In this document: positions 1 through 11,900 of the stretch, piece by piece
How the letters are laid out: every line of letters begins with the position of its first letter
How positions within the stretch are numbered: position 1 is the stretch's first letter
Source of the DNA: Chrysoperla carnea
Taxonomy: Eukaryota; Arthropoda; Insecta; Neuroptera; Chrysopidae
Direction: 5' to 3'
NCBI RefSeq assembly: GCF_905475395.1
Contig: NC_058342.1
Span: 30,958,140-31,022,139, forward strand
DNA: 64,000 bases
Notes under the pieces: generated by a model
Told to the model about the DNA's origin: nothing
Database searches by the model: none
What the model saw: only the letters and a program-made list of their open reading frames with translations
Translations under genes and position numbers: made by a program

Positions 1-245
1 TTCGTAAATGAGCAACATAGGTCAATTGGGTCTTGGGTCTGTAGGATCTATCTTGTAAACCGTTAGAAATAGAATAAAAGTTTAAATATAAAAAATGTTC
101 CTTATAAAAACATAAACAACTTTTGTTTGGAACATTTTTTTTGTAAACATGTATAGTTTGTATTATATGGGAATATCAGTTATGTATGTGTAATGTGACA
201 GTGCAATCAACACTGTCTGTAACATGGTATTTCAACAGTTTACTC
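1..245. repeat. Truncated copy of the 'TTCCGGTTGTCCGTCC' TIR-element family
   Basis: This stretch matches the right half of the better preserved element at 3485-4128 and the partial copy at 53905-54310. Shared blocks include GGTCAATTGGGTCTTGGGTC, CTTGTAAACCGTTAGA and ACAACTTTTGTTTG. The window edge cuts it, so the left half is unseen. No coding potential is visible. Confidence 0.75.
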
Positions 246-690
246 CGTCAATTGTTCGTTTTTTTTCACTTTTTATTATTAAAATGATGATGAAACAATA
301 ATCAAAATTACATTTGATTTCTCAAAAAATTTATTTTTATAATAGGTGTTAAAAATTTATAAAAAAAAAATTTATTGCGAAATGCGCACCAAATTTATAT
401 TATGAGTAATTTTGACAATTGTGGCGTCATCAATTATATGTAGATAAGAAAGTAATTTTATCAGAGGTATGCATAATTTTTAATTAAATAGATAAACGTC
501 TATCTTGAAAGTAACTGTTAGCACCATAAACTTCAACACAGTTAAAACTGTAGACCATAAAAAAAAAGCAATGAAAAAGTACCTAGAACAGCGGTGGAAA
601 AAAATAATAATGGAGTTTAACCTCCGTTTCTCTGATATATATGCCTATAACAGACGCCACCCATATCATTATTAGTTAATCTTTATTTAA
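246..690. other. Intergenic, nothing recognised
   Basis: AT-rich sequence with homopolymer runs. I see no open frame with protein-like composition, no RNA gene and no clear repeat here. Confidence 0.4.
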
Positions 691-699
691 AAAAATTAT

Positions 700-901
700 A
701 TTAATATATACAATTTACATTTATGATTTGGGTGGATTCGGTTAATTCGTTCTTATCGAAGCGACGACAATGTGATCAATTTTACCACCCCATTAATTTA
801 GTTTTAATTGCTCACACTGCCGCTGCCTTTTTCGAACCCGCAACCGAAGTCTAACAAACGGTTAAAGTCTAACGGTTTAGACCGCTTGACTACTTAGCCG
901 C
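700..901 (-). repeat. tRNA-derived SINE
   Basis: Read on the minus strand from 901, the sequence starts GCGGCTAAGTAGTCAAGCGG, which looks like a tRNA D-arm with a pol III A box. About 50 nt later comes GCGGGTTCGA, a B box. A non-tRNA body of about 110 bp follows and ends in an AT-rich tail near 690-715. A tRNA-like head, unrelated body and AT-rich tail is the usual SINE layout; the D-arm resembles a Ser/Leu-type tRNA. Other copies would confirm the family; none that is complete was seen in this window. Confidence 0.6.
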
Positions 902-1248
902 TTTTTTTAAGAAGGAATCCCCTCTAAAACCCCATAAATCGTGCATAAAACAGATTCATAACATACCCCATTGCATAAGTCTATATTTTGTGTATGGTTG
1001 ATACTTTTTCAAGGTAAAATCTCCTGAGTCTACTTGGTGAAATTTGGAAGGGAGATACTTTGTCGTCTGCAGATAAGACACGATTTTTTACTTCAGAATT
1101 CTTATGGAAATATATTACATGCGAACGTAATCGCGGCTACTATATAAATAATTTACAATATGCATTTTTTGTGTAATCTGACAGCATAATGACTACTTAA
1201 TGACGTCATACATTTGTTAAGGTATAACGTTCTCTATAGTCAAGTACA

Positions 1249-1700
1249 TTATTGGGGGACGTAGCTTGCAAGAAATACCTTCTACCGCACTCGATTCTGA
1301 GCCATTTGCTTTATTTCTCTCCAGGTTTTTCCTTCTTCTTCTATCCCTTTCTCGACTGACTTATTCCGGGTATCCAGGCTATCTGCGGTTTTCCACGTTT
1401 TCTGCTTGCTTGGGGGTTGCAGTATAGAGCTTATCGGCTGATAGTATTATGGCCTTCTTAAAGTGTGGCCTATCCACCAAAACTTTATTTTCGTTGATGG
1501 GGCTTTGGCTTACTCTTCTTATCAATTTCTCATTCGTAATTCTTTCTGGCCAGTGTATATTGAGACATTTGTTTGTGAATACTTAATTTTCATTTGTTTT
1601 TGTCACTTTCCACGTCTGGAAACCATACAAAAGGGCTAATTTTACATTGCTGCTATATACGTACACTATTTTTGATAACAGACGTGTACCTGTACATAAT
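1249..1700 (-). pseudogene. Non-LTR retrotransposon reverse-transcriptase C-terminal fragment
   Basis: The minus strand encodes pieces typical of the C-terminal end of LINE ORF2. They include NVKLALLYGFQTWKVTK, then CLNIHWPERITNE, then GKTWREIKQMAQNR at 1280-1325, followed by V-R-stop-KVFLASYVP. The conserved 'RRRW' tryptophan is replaced by a TAG codon, and several frame shifts are needed to join the pieces, so this is a dead fragment. It matches the jockey/RTE-like 'GKTWRE..RLAQDRxRWR' tail known from insect LINEs. Clade assignment is inference. Confidence 0.75.
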
Positions 1701-2373
1701 ACTTTGACATCATATGTAAACATATACAAATAATACACACACAGCTGCATATCATAAATTGTTTTTTTTTTGTGTGTATCTATTTAGCAATTCTCAAAGG
1801 AGTGGTTATTCTTAACATCTACTCAAAATTTTGTTTCATTCTGTAAAAAAGTGGATTTACTGATAACAAAATTATTTTTTAATTTCCAGGAAAAATATTA
1901 TTAATTTAGCAATTCTAAAAGGGATAGTTTTTCTTAACTCAAAATTTTATTTCATTCTGTAAAAAAAGTGAGTTTACGGACATTCTATCTTAAATAATAT
2001 TTCTTGTCTGACATTTTAACTGTAATTATATTCAGATATAACAGAAAATGAATACAAGTAAACAACCAACACTGCTGAATTGATTACCTTAAAAAAAATG
2101 ACAAGCTACATTGAACCTGAAAGATAATACCATTGACTCTAAATAAAAGTACCTTGAAAATACAATTATAAAGTACATTGTCTTTGTTTGTGTAAACACT
2201 CAACATTATTACACCTCGAATAGCTAGGCTAACGGCTCACGGCTAATTTAATTACGATATTTACTCAATCGAATCAATAAAAAAAATTGTACGTAATAGG
2301 GTTTCCACCTAGGTAAAGTCTCTCGCCCGGCACACTATAAAGGTTTTGTTGGGGGGGGGGGAGTTAGATTGCG

Positions 2374-2720
2374 GTGAGAAGAGGGAAATTAAAGAAAGTC
2401 CAAGCAAAATGCCCTGTAATTTACCGAATCAAAGAATGTCTACGACAAATCCATCTTGATTACTGGCACTTTGCGCAGGGCATGCGACAGGCCAAAGTGT
2501 GTATAACCACAGCTACGCCATTCGACTATGCTCGCCTGAAACTTAATAGAGCACAGTTTAGAAGAATGGTGGGACTCTTGACACTGTCGATTAAACCTTG
2601 AATATATGGGGATCTCGGATCCCACTTATAGAGCCTGTATGGAGGATGACGAAAGTATCCGTATCCGAGGATTTACTTTTTTGTTGATCCGTAACATCAC
2701 TATGATACTGTTGAATATTT
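2374..2720 (+). pseudogene. LINE RNase H-domain fragment (copy 1)
   Basis: An open frame of 75 codons contains HFAQGMRQAKVCITTA and RAQFRRMVGLLTL. With one frame shift the following bases read on as a 'GHCRLNxHL..MGIS' motif. 'VGLLTGHCxLxxHLxxMGI' is the usual end of the RNase H domain in jockey-type LINEs. A second copy of the same stretch lies on the opposite strand at 47790-48070, inside an intron of ATP6AP1. A G11 run at about 2350 precedes the fragment. It is truncated and shifted, so not functional. Confidence 0.7.
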
Positions 2721-2814
2721 ACTAAGTATTAAAATTGCACGATTCATATGCAAATACATTTTTTGTTCTTCTCCATACATCTCCAAATGCTTTATAAAGG
2801 GTGTTAGATTCAAA

Positions 2815-3050
2815 TTGTTCGGATCCGAAACTTTGGATCCATATATTCTGGGAGAGGTCCCGACCGAGAAGCTGTGGGCTTTCTGTGTGTGTGGCGTCTG
2901 GCCTCGACAGAATCCTTTAGCTTCATCTGATTTTAATTGCGTCTCCTACCCGAAGATGCATCGTCTTCGGGTGGCAGGTCGTTCTCAAGGAAGGCACAGA
3001 GGACTGTTGGTCTAGGTGCTAGGGATCCAATTGCGGTACCCCTCTTTTGA
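2815..3050 (+). repeat. Dispersed repeat family A, copy 1
   Basis: A moderately GC-rich block with GACCGAGAAGCTGTGGGC, CTCGACAGAATCCT and CGAAGATGCATCGTCTTCGG. Related copies lie at 26060-26195 and 63610-63830 (same strand) and at 28670-28860 and 58150-58330 (opposite strand). It has a 66-codon open frame, but the other copies do not keep that frame, so I treat it as non-coding. The class of element is not clear to me. Confidence 0.6.
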
Positions 3051-3484
3051 TTTCTTATTATTAACATACTTCATTCCACTTTCCTTCTTTCCAGCTATAA
3101 ATGAATGAGTGAGTGATCTTTATTATATTTTCCATTCATTGATTCAATCATTAAAACATAAATGAGATAACGTCATCAATCAAGAATAAATCACTAAATA
3201 ATTGAGAACATAATAATAACTATTTTAGTATTTTTTAATCATATTATTGTTATACGCATATCATATGCAAATTAAAACAGGAAATATAACAAATAAATTA
3301 TTTTCTTTTGCATAAATAATAATATTATTTATTTACAACTAATGAGTTTTACTATTTAGTATTTTATTCGATAATTAATTAGTATATTATCTGTAACGTA
3401 CAAAGTGTCACAAAATTATTCAATTTGTTTATTTCAACGAGATCAAATTAACAAAAATTTTCATAACAATAAAACTATTAACCC

Positions 3485-4128
3485 GTGTATTCCAAAGAGT
3501 ATAAGATAGAAGAGAAGGCTTCCATTACTAGCAATATTAAAAAAGAGTATACGAGTTTCAACGCCTTCTGTGATTGTGTCCAATCATAAACGTTCTTTAC
3601 CCCAATAATTATACCATGCATATATGTAATATGCAAGGTATACTAAGTTTAGTCCCAAGTTTGTAACGCTTAAAAATATTGATGCCACGCACAAAATTTT
3701 GCTATAGGTGTTCATAGAATCACCTAATTAGTCCATTTCCGGTTGTCCGTCCGCCCGTCCGTCTGTGGACACGATAACTAAAAAACGAAAAAAGACATTT
3801 TTACAGCGCACTCAGGACGTAAAAAGTGAGGTCGACTTCGTAAATTAGCATCATAGGTCAATTGGGTCTTGGGTCCGTAGGACCCATCTTGTAAACCGTT
3901 AGAGATAGAAGAAAAGTTTAAATGTAAAAAATGTTCCTTATCAAAAATTAAACAACTTTTGTTTGAAACATTTTTTCGTAAACATCACTGTTTACTCGTG
4001 AGGGCGCTAATTAGGCGGAAATTATAATAATTTCGGCGCTTCCATTATGCTCAGTGTAATAGTATCGTAATAACATGTACTGATTTTCTAAAAGACATTT
4101 TCTATCTTATATTCTTTGGAGTATTCAT
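3485..4128. mobile_element. ~640-bp TIR element with 'TTCCGGTTGTCCGTCC' core
   Basis: Imperfect inverted ends of about 25 bp bound the unit: ATTCCAAAGAGTATAAGATA at 3490-3509 and TATCTTATATTCTTTGGAGT at 4103-4122. Inside is a pyrimidine-rich block of repeated GTCCGTCC and then CCGTTAGAGATAGAA. Partial copies occur at 1-245 and 53905-54310, which shows that it is mobile. There is no transposase, so it is non-autonomous. I could not fix the target-site duplication. Confidence 0.65.
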
Positions 4129-4579
4129 ACTGTGTAATATTTTTTCGATTTCTGTGTGGTAATAGTTTTGAAATACACTGTAATCATATTTACTTATATG
4201 GAAAATCAAAACGTCTTTTTTAATTCAAGGCTAAATTCAAGATAATAAATCTTAATTTATAAGTTTTTACTTTCTATAAACTAGACATTATTTTTAAAAA
4301 AAAGACATCTATTGTTTTAAAAATAAATCACCCAACAGATGTTTCCTTCTACATTTTTTTTCCATTTGCTTTATTCATGAACAAATTGATAACCAAATTT
4401 GTTTAAAAATATGTCAGGAATTTTGTGAAAGGCAATTTTATTGATGAACCTTCATAGTTTGTAATTACCACTTACCTTTATCGATAATTTATTCCTGTTT
4501 TTTTTGTAATAGACTAATAAAAAGTATTTCTACCGACCTGTTAAGCAAATAAAATAGATTTGACTTAAAACTTTATCAA
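4129..4579. other. Intergenic, nothing recognised
   Basis: AT-rich with poly-A and poly-T tracts. No gene or clear repeat seen. Confidence 0.4.
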
Positions 4580-5265
4580 GCAACTTAAAAAAAACACTGG
4601 TTGATCACAAATTTTGACGCAGAAGCATGATTTTTTTGGCGTGCTAAATACGAATCTGAGCACAACGGCTTCTCGTCGGCCAGTGGAGTTTTTGGTAAAT
4701 TTAATCGATCCAAACTCGTTACACAAAAATTTTTGGGGTCGCTTAACAAGAAATCGTCATGGAATTGTTCTAAGTCACCTCCTGGAGTTTTCGAGAAATT
4801 CGTCATAAAATCAGTCCAAACTCTTTCTACGAGGATTTTTGGGATCGCTGAACACGAATATTGTAACAGAATTGGTCTCAAAGGATCCTGGTGCTACGAT
4901 ATCTCCGTCGCCACCTGGAGTTTTCGAGAAATTCGTAATAAAATCAGTCCACGTTACTAGGGGGTTTCTGATACGAACATCTTGACGAAAACTTCAAGAG
5001 GCGGTATGAATACCGTTGCCCCAGGTACCTCTGAGACCAATTCTATTATGATATTCGTATTCAGCGACCCATAAAACGCTCGTGTAACGAGTTTGGACCG
5101 ATTATATAACAAACTTCCCGAAAACTCCACTAGACGACGAAGAACCGTTTACCCTGAGCACCAGATACCTCTGAGACCAATTCTGTCACAATATTCGTGT
5201 TCAGCAACCCCAAAAACCCCCGTGTAACAAGTTTGAAATCATTTTCATCACTATTAACCGAATTG
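4580..5265. repeat. Foldback repeat with internal subrepeats, upstream of trehalase
   Basis: The motif CTGGAGTTTTCGAGAAATTC recurs about 132 bp apart near 4780 and 4915. Its reverse-complement partners appear at about 4985-5260, together with the recurring CTCTGAGACCAATTCT and its complement. The block is therefore a foldback made of tandem subunits. A shortened copy sits in trehalase intron 1 at 6130-6555. Short open frames here simply run through the subrepeats. Confidence 0.65.
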
Positions 5266-5836
5266 TGAATTTAATATTAACGGTCAATTTAAACCGCATT
5301 CAAATCCGCCTTACTGCTCAAATTTTTCAAACTTTGATCATTTTTTGTGCTACGTTTTTTCGTCTAATACGTCAAAATAGGTACATTTTTAATTTAACCC
5401 TTAAATAGCGGCAATATAAATAACAATGATACCTTTTTAATATTTTCATAAAAGTATAAATAAAATTTTGATATTGTATAGAAATTACTTTCGATGAAAT
5501 CACTAATTTCTATTATCTTTTTGTTTCAGGTGATTTTACATCATTTTCCAACACAACTTTTTTTTTGCTTCGTGTCCCCCCTTCCAGTCACAATGAATTT
5601 TTGTTTCGTCAAAAATCAACATTAGTGAACAAAATCATGGTGTTTTATAAAATTCATTCGCCTTCGAAGCCTACTCTAAGCTTCGGTTAAAACAATCAGT
5701 TAGTGCACATTAAAAAAAAAAAAAACTATAATACGCTTTTTTAATTAAAACTTTTTTTTTTTAAATCAATTTTTAAAAATCTCGTTGTTAATTAATTTAT
5801 TTTATTATTTTTTAATTAGTACAATTTAAATCAAAA

Positions 5837-5949
5837 ATGTCGTTAAATATTAATTTATTAAATAGCTTAATTGTTGTGATAATCGCGACATTTTTTATGT
5901 CGTGTAAATGTTCCGATGATATTACCACCTTTCCACCCCCTTGCAATAG
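5837..5949 (+). CDS. Treh: Trehalase coding exon 1 (signal peptide)
   Basis: Encodes residues 1-37 plus two bases. It opens MSLNINLLNSLIVVIIATFF, a hydrophobic core followed by a small-residue/Cys region, as expected of a secretory signal. The donor is AATAG|GTAAGT. The split Ser codon is completed by the first base of exon 2. Confidence 0.9.
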
Positions 5950-8900
5950 GTAAGTTTTCGAATTTTTTTATAGCTTTTAATTTACAGCTTAAGGACATCC
6001 CGAAAAAAATGAGTATATGAAAATATTTGAAACTTACATTTCAAATTTTAAGCTTGGATTCTTTTAGAGTTTGGGAAAATTCAGAATAAAAATTTTTCGA
6101 TATATACCATAATTTTTGAAATATTGGTGCCCAAAAATTTAGAGAAAATCACTCGTTACTGGGAGATTTATAGAATCGCTGAACACTAATATCGTGTCAG
6201 AGGTACCTGGTGCAATGGTATTCCCGTCGCCTCCAAGAATTTTCGAGAAATTCGTCATATAATCAATTCAAACTCGTTACTAGGAGGATTTTGGAATCGT
6301 TGAATTTCGTGACAGGTACCTCTGAGACCAATTCTGTCACGATTTTCGTGTTCGACGACCACAGAAACAATCGTGTTACGAGTTTGGACTGATTATATAA
6401 CAAATTTCCTGAAAACTCCACTAGACGACGGGAAACTGTTTACCCTGAGCACCCCAAGCAATCAGCGATCCCAAAATCCCCCGGGTAACAAGTCAATCAT
6501 TTTCAAGGAATCATTTTCATCTCTATAAACCGAATTTTGAATTTTATATTAACTTAAACTAGCACTTGAAACATAGCTTAGAACACTCACTCTTAAATTA
6601 CCATTCTAACAACAGAAAAAATCAAAATCGGTTAATCCGTTTAGGCGCGACGATGCCACAGACAGGCAGACAGACAAAAACAACCCCTTTTTTTAGTTTG
6701 GGGGTTAAAAATAGTTTTTAATAAATTTTTATCTGAATAATATATTTTATAAATTTCTAGTACAATATACTGTCATGGCGAATTACTGCACACAATCCAA
6801 ATGGCTCATTTATATCCCGATTCCAAAACATTTGTCGATATGAAATTACGGCGTCCACCAAATGAAACATTGGAATCATTTCAACGATTTATGAATGATA
6901 CAAACAATAATCCTAGCAAAAAGAACATAGCCGACTTTGTAAATGAACACTTCGAAAAACCGGGAAAAGAATTTGAAGCATGGCAATTAGCTGATTGGAA
7001 AGCAAATCCAAAATTTTTACAATCAATCCATGATCCAGAATACAAACAATGGGCATCAAAATTAAATAGTTTATGGAATTTTCTCGGTCGTAAAATGATT
7101 GACGACGTTGAAAAAAATCAGGATTTATATTCGATTATTTATGTTCCAAATCCAGTGGTTGTACCTGGTGGAAGATTCCGTGAATTTTATTACTGGGACT
7201 CGTATTGGATTATCAAAGGTTTACTCTACTCAGAGATGTATGACACAGCACGAGGGATGTTACTCAATTTCTTATCAGTTGTGGACAAATACGGGTTTAT
7301 TCCAAACGGAGGTCGAATTTACTATGCGCGTCGATCTCAACCACCACTATTAATTCCAATGATCCAGGCGTATTATGAAGAAACAAAAGATATTCAATTT
7401 ATTAAAGATAATATTGATACCATGGAAGCAGAATTCCAATTTTGGTACAATAATCATACGGTCCAAATACCGATGAATGGACGATATTATCAGTTGTTTA
7501 TTTATAAGGATTATAGTTCAGGACCCCGACCAGAATCGTATCGTGAGGATGTTTTGACTGCACAGCATTTTACAACTGAACGTGACAAGCATGAATTTTA
7601 TGCTGAATTAAAAGCTGCTGCTGAATCTGGGTGGGATTTCTCAAGTCGATGGTTTATTCGAGATAATGGTGATCGTGAAGGTAAGATCTTTGTAAACATT
7701 TTTCCCAAACATAACCTCAAAATTGCCCTTTTTTTACAAAAGGCAAAGTAATTTTAATTTATATATTATTTTGATGACGAATAAAATAAAACATTGATAT
7801 TTATTAATATTTACTGACATTTAACTATGATATCATTCATAAATTTGTTATATATAATCTAAGGAATTCAAATTTGTGCGCACAGTGCGTTTTAATGTTT
7901 CCGATAAACAACAGATATATTCATATTATTTTGCCGATTAAAACTTTTAATTAATATTATTAATATTTGCTGACATTTAATTATGACATCATTCATAAAT
8001 TCGTTTTGGTCTCTTAAATCTTCGCTTTAAAGAATTTTTAGCTTTTAGCAAGGCTCCTTATTTTCTCTATATCTCGATATTAAAATAAAATTTCTTTGCT
8101 CTAGGTAATTTAACTCATTTACATACTCGATCGGTAGTACCAGTTGAATTAAACGCATTTATGTACTGGAATGCAAGATTATTAAGAGACTATCAAATAT
8201 ATTTAAACAACGACACCGCCGCTGCATATTACTCACACTTAGCAGAAAAAATCAAGGATGCTGTAACAGCTGTACTATGGGACGACAAAGAAGGTGTTTG
8301 GTTAGATTATGATTTAATTAACCACCGTAGACGTGATTACTTCTATCCAACGAACATAGCACCATTATGGACTGAATGCTACGATAAATCCACAAATATT
8401 ACGGATCAAGTTATGCAATATTTATGGCGACAAAATGAAAAGTTAATATCAATAGCAGCGACTTCAACTAAAAATCATTTGGGCGGAATTCCAACCACGC
8501 TGTATCATTCGGGTGAACAATGGGATTATCCAAATGCATGGCCACCATTACAGTATATTATGATAATGGCATTGAATAGCACGGGAAATGAGTATGCGCA
8601 AGAATTAGCTTTTGAAATATCTGATCGTTGGGTGCGAACTAATTTTATTGCTTTCAATGCAACGAATAGTATGTATGAAAAGGTAAGATGTCATTTTTTA
8701 GCACTCGTATATTTGTACGGGGCTGGAATAACCATTAGGCAGAGTAAGCAACTGTCTAGGGAATCGTGCATCAACTTGGGGCCACGCGTGCACACAAAAT
8801 AAATTGAAAATATTTCATAGAGAAAAAATTAGCAAATTTGGATCTTCAATGAAAATAAGTACTCTTGCTTTTTTCGACGTGTGCTGTCAGTTGATGAAAT

Positions 8901-11900
8901 ACTCAAAGAGTTTATATAGATAGAGAACGCGATGGATCTTCTAGCCTGTAAGTGAGAGAGAAGACTGCCAATGAGTTCTTCCTAGAGCTGAATAGACCCT
9001 AAAATGCTATTGAAAATGTCATTATGATTCCCAGCGTTTTCGAATACTATCAAATTGATCTTGATATATCGATCATTATCCAAGTTATTTTCCAAGTAGT
9101 AAGGCGTACTCTCAAGCACTTTAAATTCCTTTATATCGACATATCCCCTCTCTTTCTTTCAAGTTAAAATAAATTTTATTAAATTTGATTTTTTACTTTT
9201 TAGTACGACTCTAGAGAAATTGGTGGCCATGGAGGCGGTGGTGAATACGAAGTACAATTAGGTTTTGGATGGACAAATGGTGTTATTTTAGAATTATTAG
9301 CAAAATATGGTGATCGTTTGACGGCTGTTGATCAGTTTGATAATGCTATTGAAAAAGATCCACAAGTTGTGACAAATTTACCACCATATGTGATACAAGC
9401 CGCTGGCGGTAGTGAAGCTAGAACTTTTATAACAGCTTTACTTGTTATTACAATTTCCTTGGCTGTTGGATTCATAGGGTGAGGTTAGTATCAAAACTGA
9501 AGGCTTTAAATTTCAAATAGACTTCAAAAGAGATTTTAATTTACTCCGTTTTACAAATACAATAAGCTAGACAAAATTGTCAATATCTGATTCCACATTT
9601 TTACCGCCCGAAGGGAGGCTTAAGATTATTTACTATGACTATTTCGAATGGATGGCAGTTAGTGGTCATTCAGAAAAGTGAGGATCCACAGAAAAACTCG
9701 TATCTTTTCTTTTAATATCCCGATCCCTTGAGTTTCCAGATTATTGACAACTTAGGACATTACACAAACGCCAGAGGCGTTCTCTTTTGAAGTCTATTTA
9801 CTTTTTGAAAGACTATATTTTATAATAAAAATTAATACTGATTTTTTTCCTCTTTTTCAGATATTTATTTCAACTTTTACCTAATACTGGCTTTGTCGGT
9901 GAGACGTGCCTTTAAAATTTTAATTAATCTTTTTAATAAAACAAATCAAATCTAATATATTTTTTTAGCTTTCTATTTTGTGCGCATGCCTACTATAATA
10001 TTATCATTTTGTAAATATATTTTTCCTAAAACCTTCATCTAATTACCTTCAAAGTAAAAATACCTTCCATTAACCTAACTTTTTAACAGCATTACATATT
10101 TTTGTAAGGTTTTTTAGGTGTAAATATGTGTATAGTTTTATTTTTAGTTTGTAAGTTAAGAAAAAAATGGATAGTTTTTAAACTATTGTTTGTAATTTTG
10201 CTCAAAAAACATGTTTATTCAATTAAAAATAGGCCATAGATGGATAGGGCCCAATATGGACTTAAATTAATGGACTGTCCTTAATCGAAAGACCGAGAGA
10301 GGTCGATATTAGCTATACAGACTCAACCTTTTCTGTTGAGCTGCACAATTCAATAATTTAAGTTTTTGGGTTCCAGTGTTAAAGACTGAGATCAAATCAG
10401 AAATTAGTTCCAAAGAAAATTTTTACTGAGCATCTTCTATTGAGAGAAAAAATACATTTTCTTATTCTTTTTCCATGTTTGCCACTACAATGTTTTTCAA
10501 CTTTTGAATCGCGTTAAATTTTTGGGAAAAACAAACTTTTTCAACCATTTTCGACAGCCAACCGCTCTTGTTTTTTTGATACCTGGTTGCAAACTTTTGA
10601 TTAAATCTCAGGTTACGTACTAACTTGATAGCTTTACTCTGAAAATAGAGTTTGAGACACAATCGAAAAAGGGATTAAAGAAGCAGAAGCGTTCAAAATA
10701 CCATAAAATCCTTTTTTAGGGTCTACATTTTGTTCTTATTTTTTCAACAATCGACTTGCTCAAAAATTTTAATTCAGTATTATTTATTCAAAAGGGGAAG
10801 GGGGGAGGGTTGCTCATAAATTCTTATCAGTATTAAATGAATAGTTACCAAAAATAAATCATAGACTTACAAATTGTCTAGAAATAATTTTAAATGATAT
10901 TCCTTCAAATAATTTTAATGAATAATTGAAGTGACAATGATCGAGGTTAATTTTTCAAACAGGGTCGAATTAAGGGACACCTAGGGATCCAATATCGGCT
11001 AGGAACACCGAAAATTTCATTACTTGGCTTGTTTTCAGATGCTCATCATAAGCGTTAAAAAGAAGTTAAGTTTTTGACCTTTCTACTTCCACGTGGCGTA
11101 GTAATTAATCTATTTTTCGTAAACTCACTTGATCATTGTCAAAACAGACGCTTTTTTAGCAAACTTACAAACTAAGGAAAAAAACAGGGATATTCAAGTG
11201 CCTTTTTTTTACATATTTGCCATTTTTTTTGTAAGTAGTAGAAATTTAGTTCCTATTATTTTCTAATCTTTTTTTTCGGATACTCTAAAACTTCATAGAA
11301 ATTAAAGAATCACTGATACCACTATAAGTATTAATAAAAATTTATTTTTAAATTTGGTGCCAAAACATTAAATATAGATTTTTTTGATGAAGTTTTACTG
11401 TATTTAATTGTAGGATTTTATTTTATTGTTTTAATTATTAACAAGGCTCAAATAGTTTATCTCTAAAAAGTGGGAAGTTTTTCCGAAAAAAAATTCCTAT
11501 TAAAGCTGATAAATTTTTTATGCAATTGTTGGCTTTATTGTTGTGTGTTTTAATTGTTTTGAGTTTAATAATCGATAATTTTTAATAAATCTCGTGACGT
11601 TGGTGTAAAAGAAAGTCATTGTCATTCTGTCTTTGACATTCTGTGTCAATGACCCTATCAAAATGTCATATTACATCATGACGTAACAGACAATTTGAAT
11701 TTTCTATCTCCATTACGTTTTGATGATTATGCAATAATAAATCATAAAACGAAACGTTTACATTTTATTGAAACCAAAATGACGAACGATTTCTTTTATT
11801 GAAAAGTATTATTATTTATTTAAACAGGAAATATTTTTCGAATAGAGAATACTTTCTACAAGATTTTTTACATTTTTAGTATCACATTTCTAATTTCAAT

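Noticed and set aside
2815-3015. 66-codon open frame starting MFGSETLDPY
   Set aside because: It lies in repeat family A; other copies break the frame.
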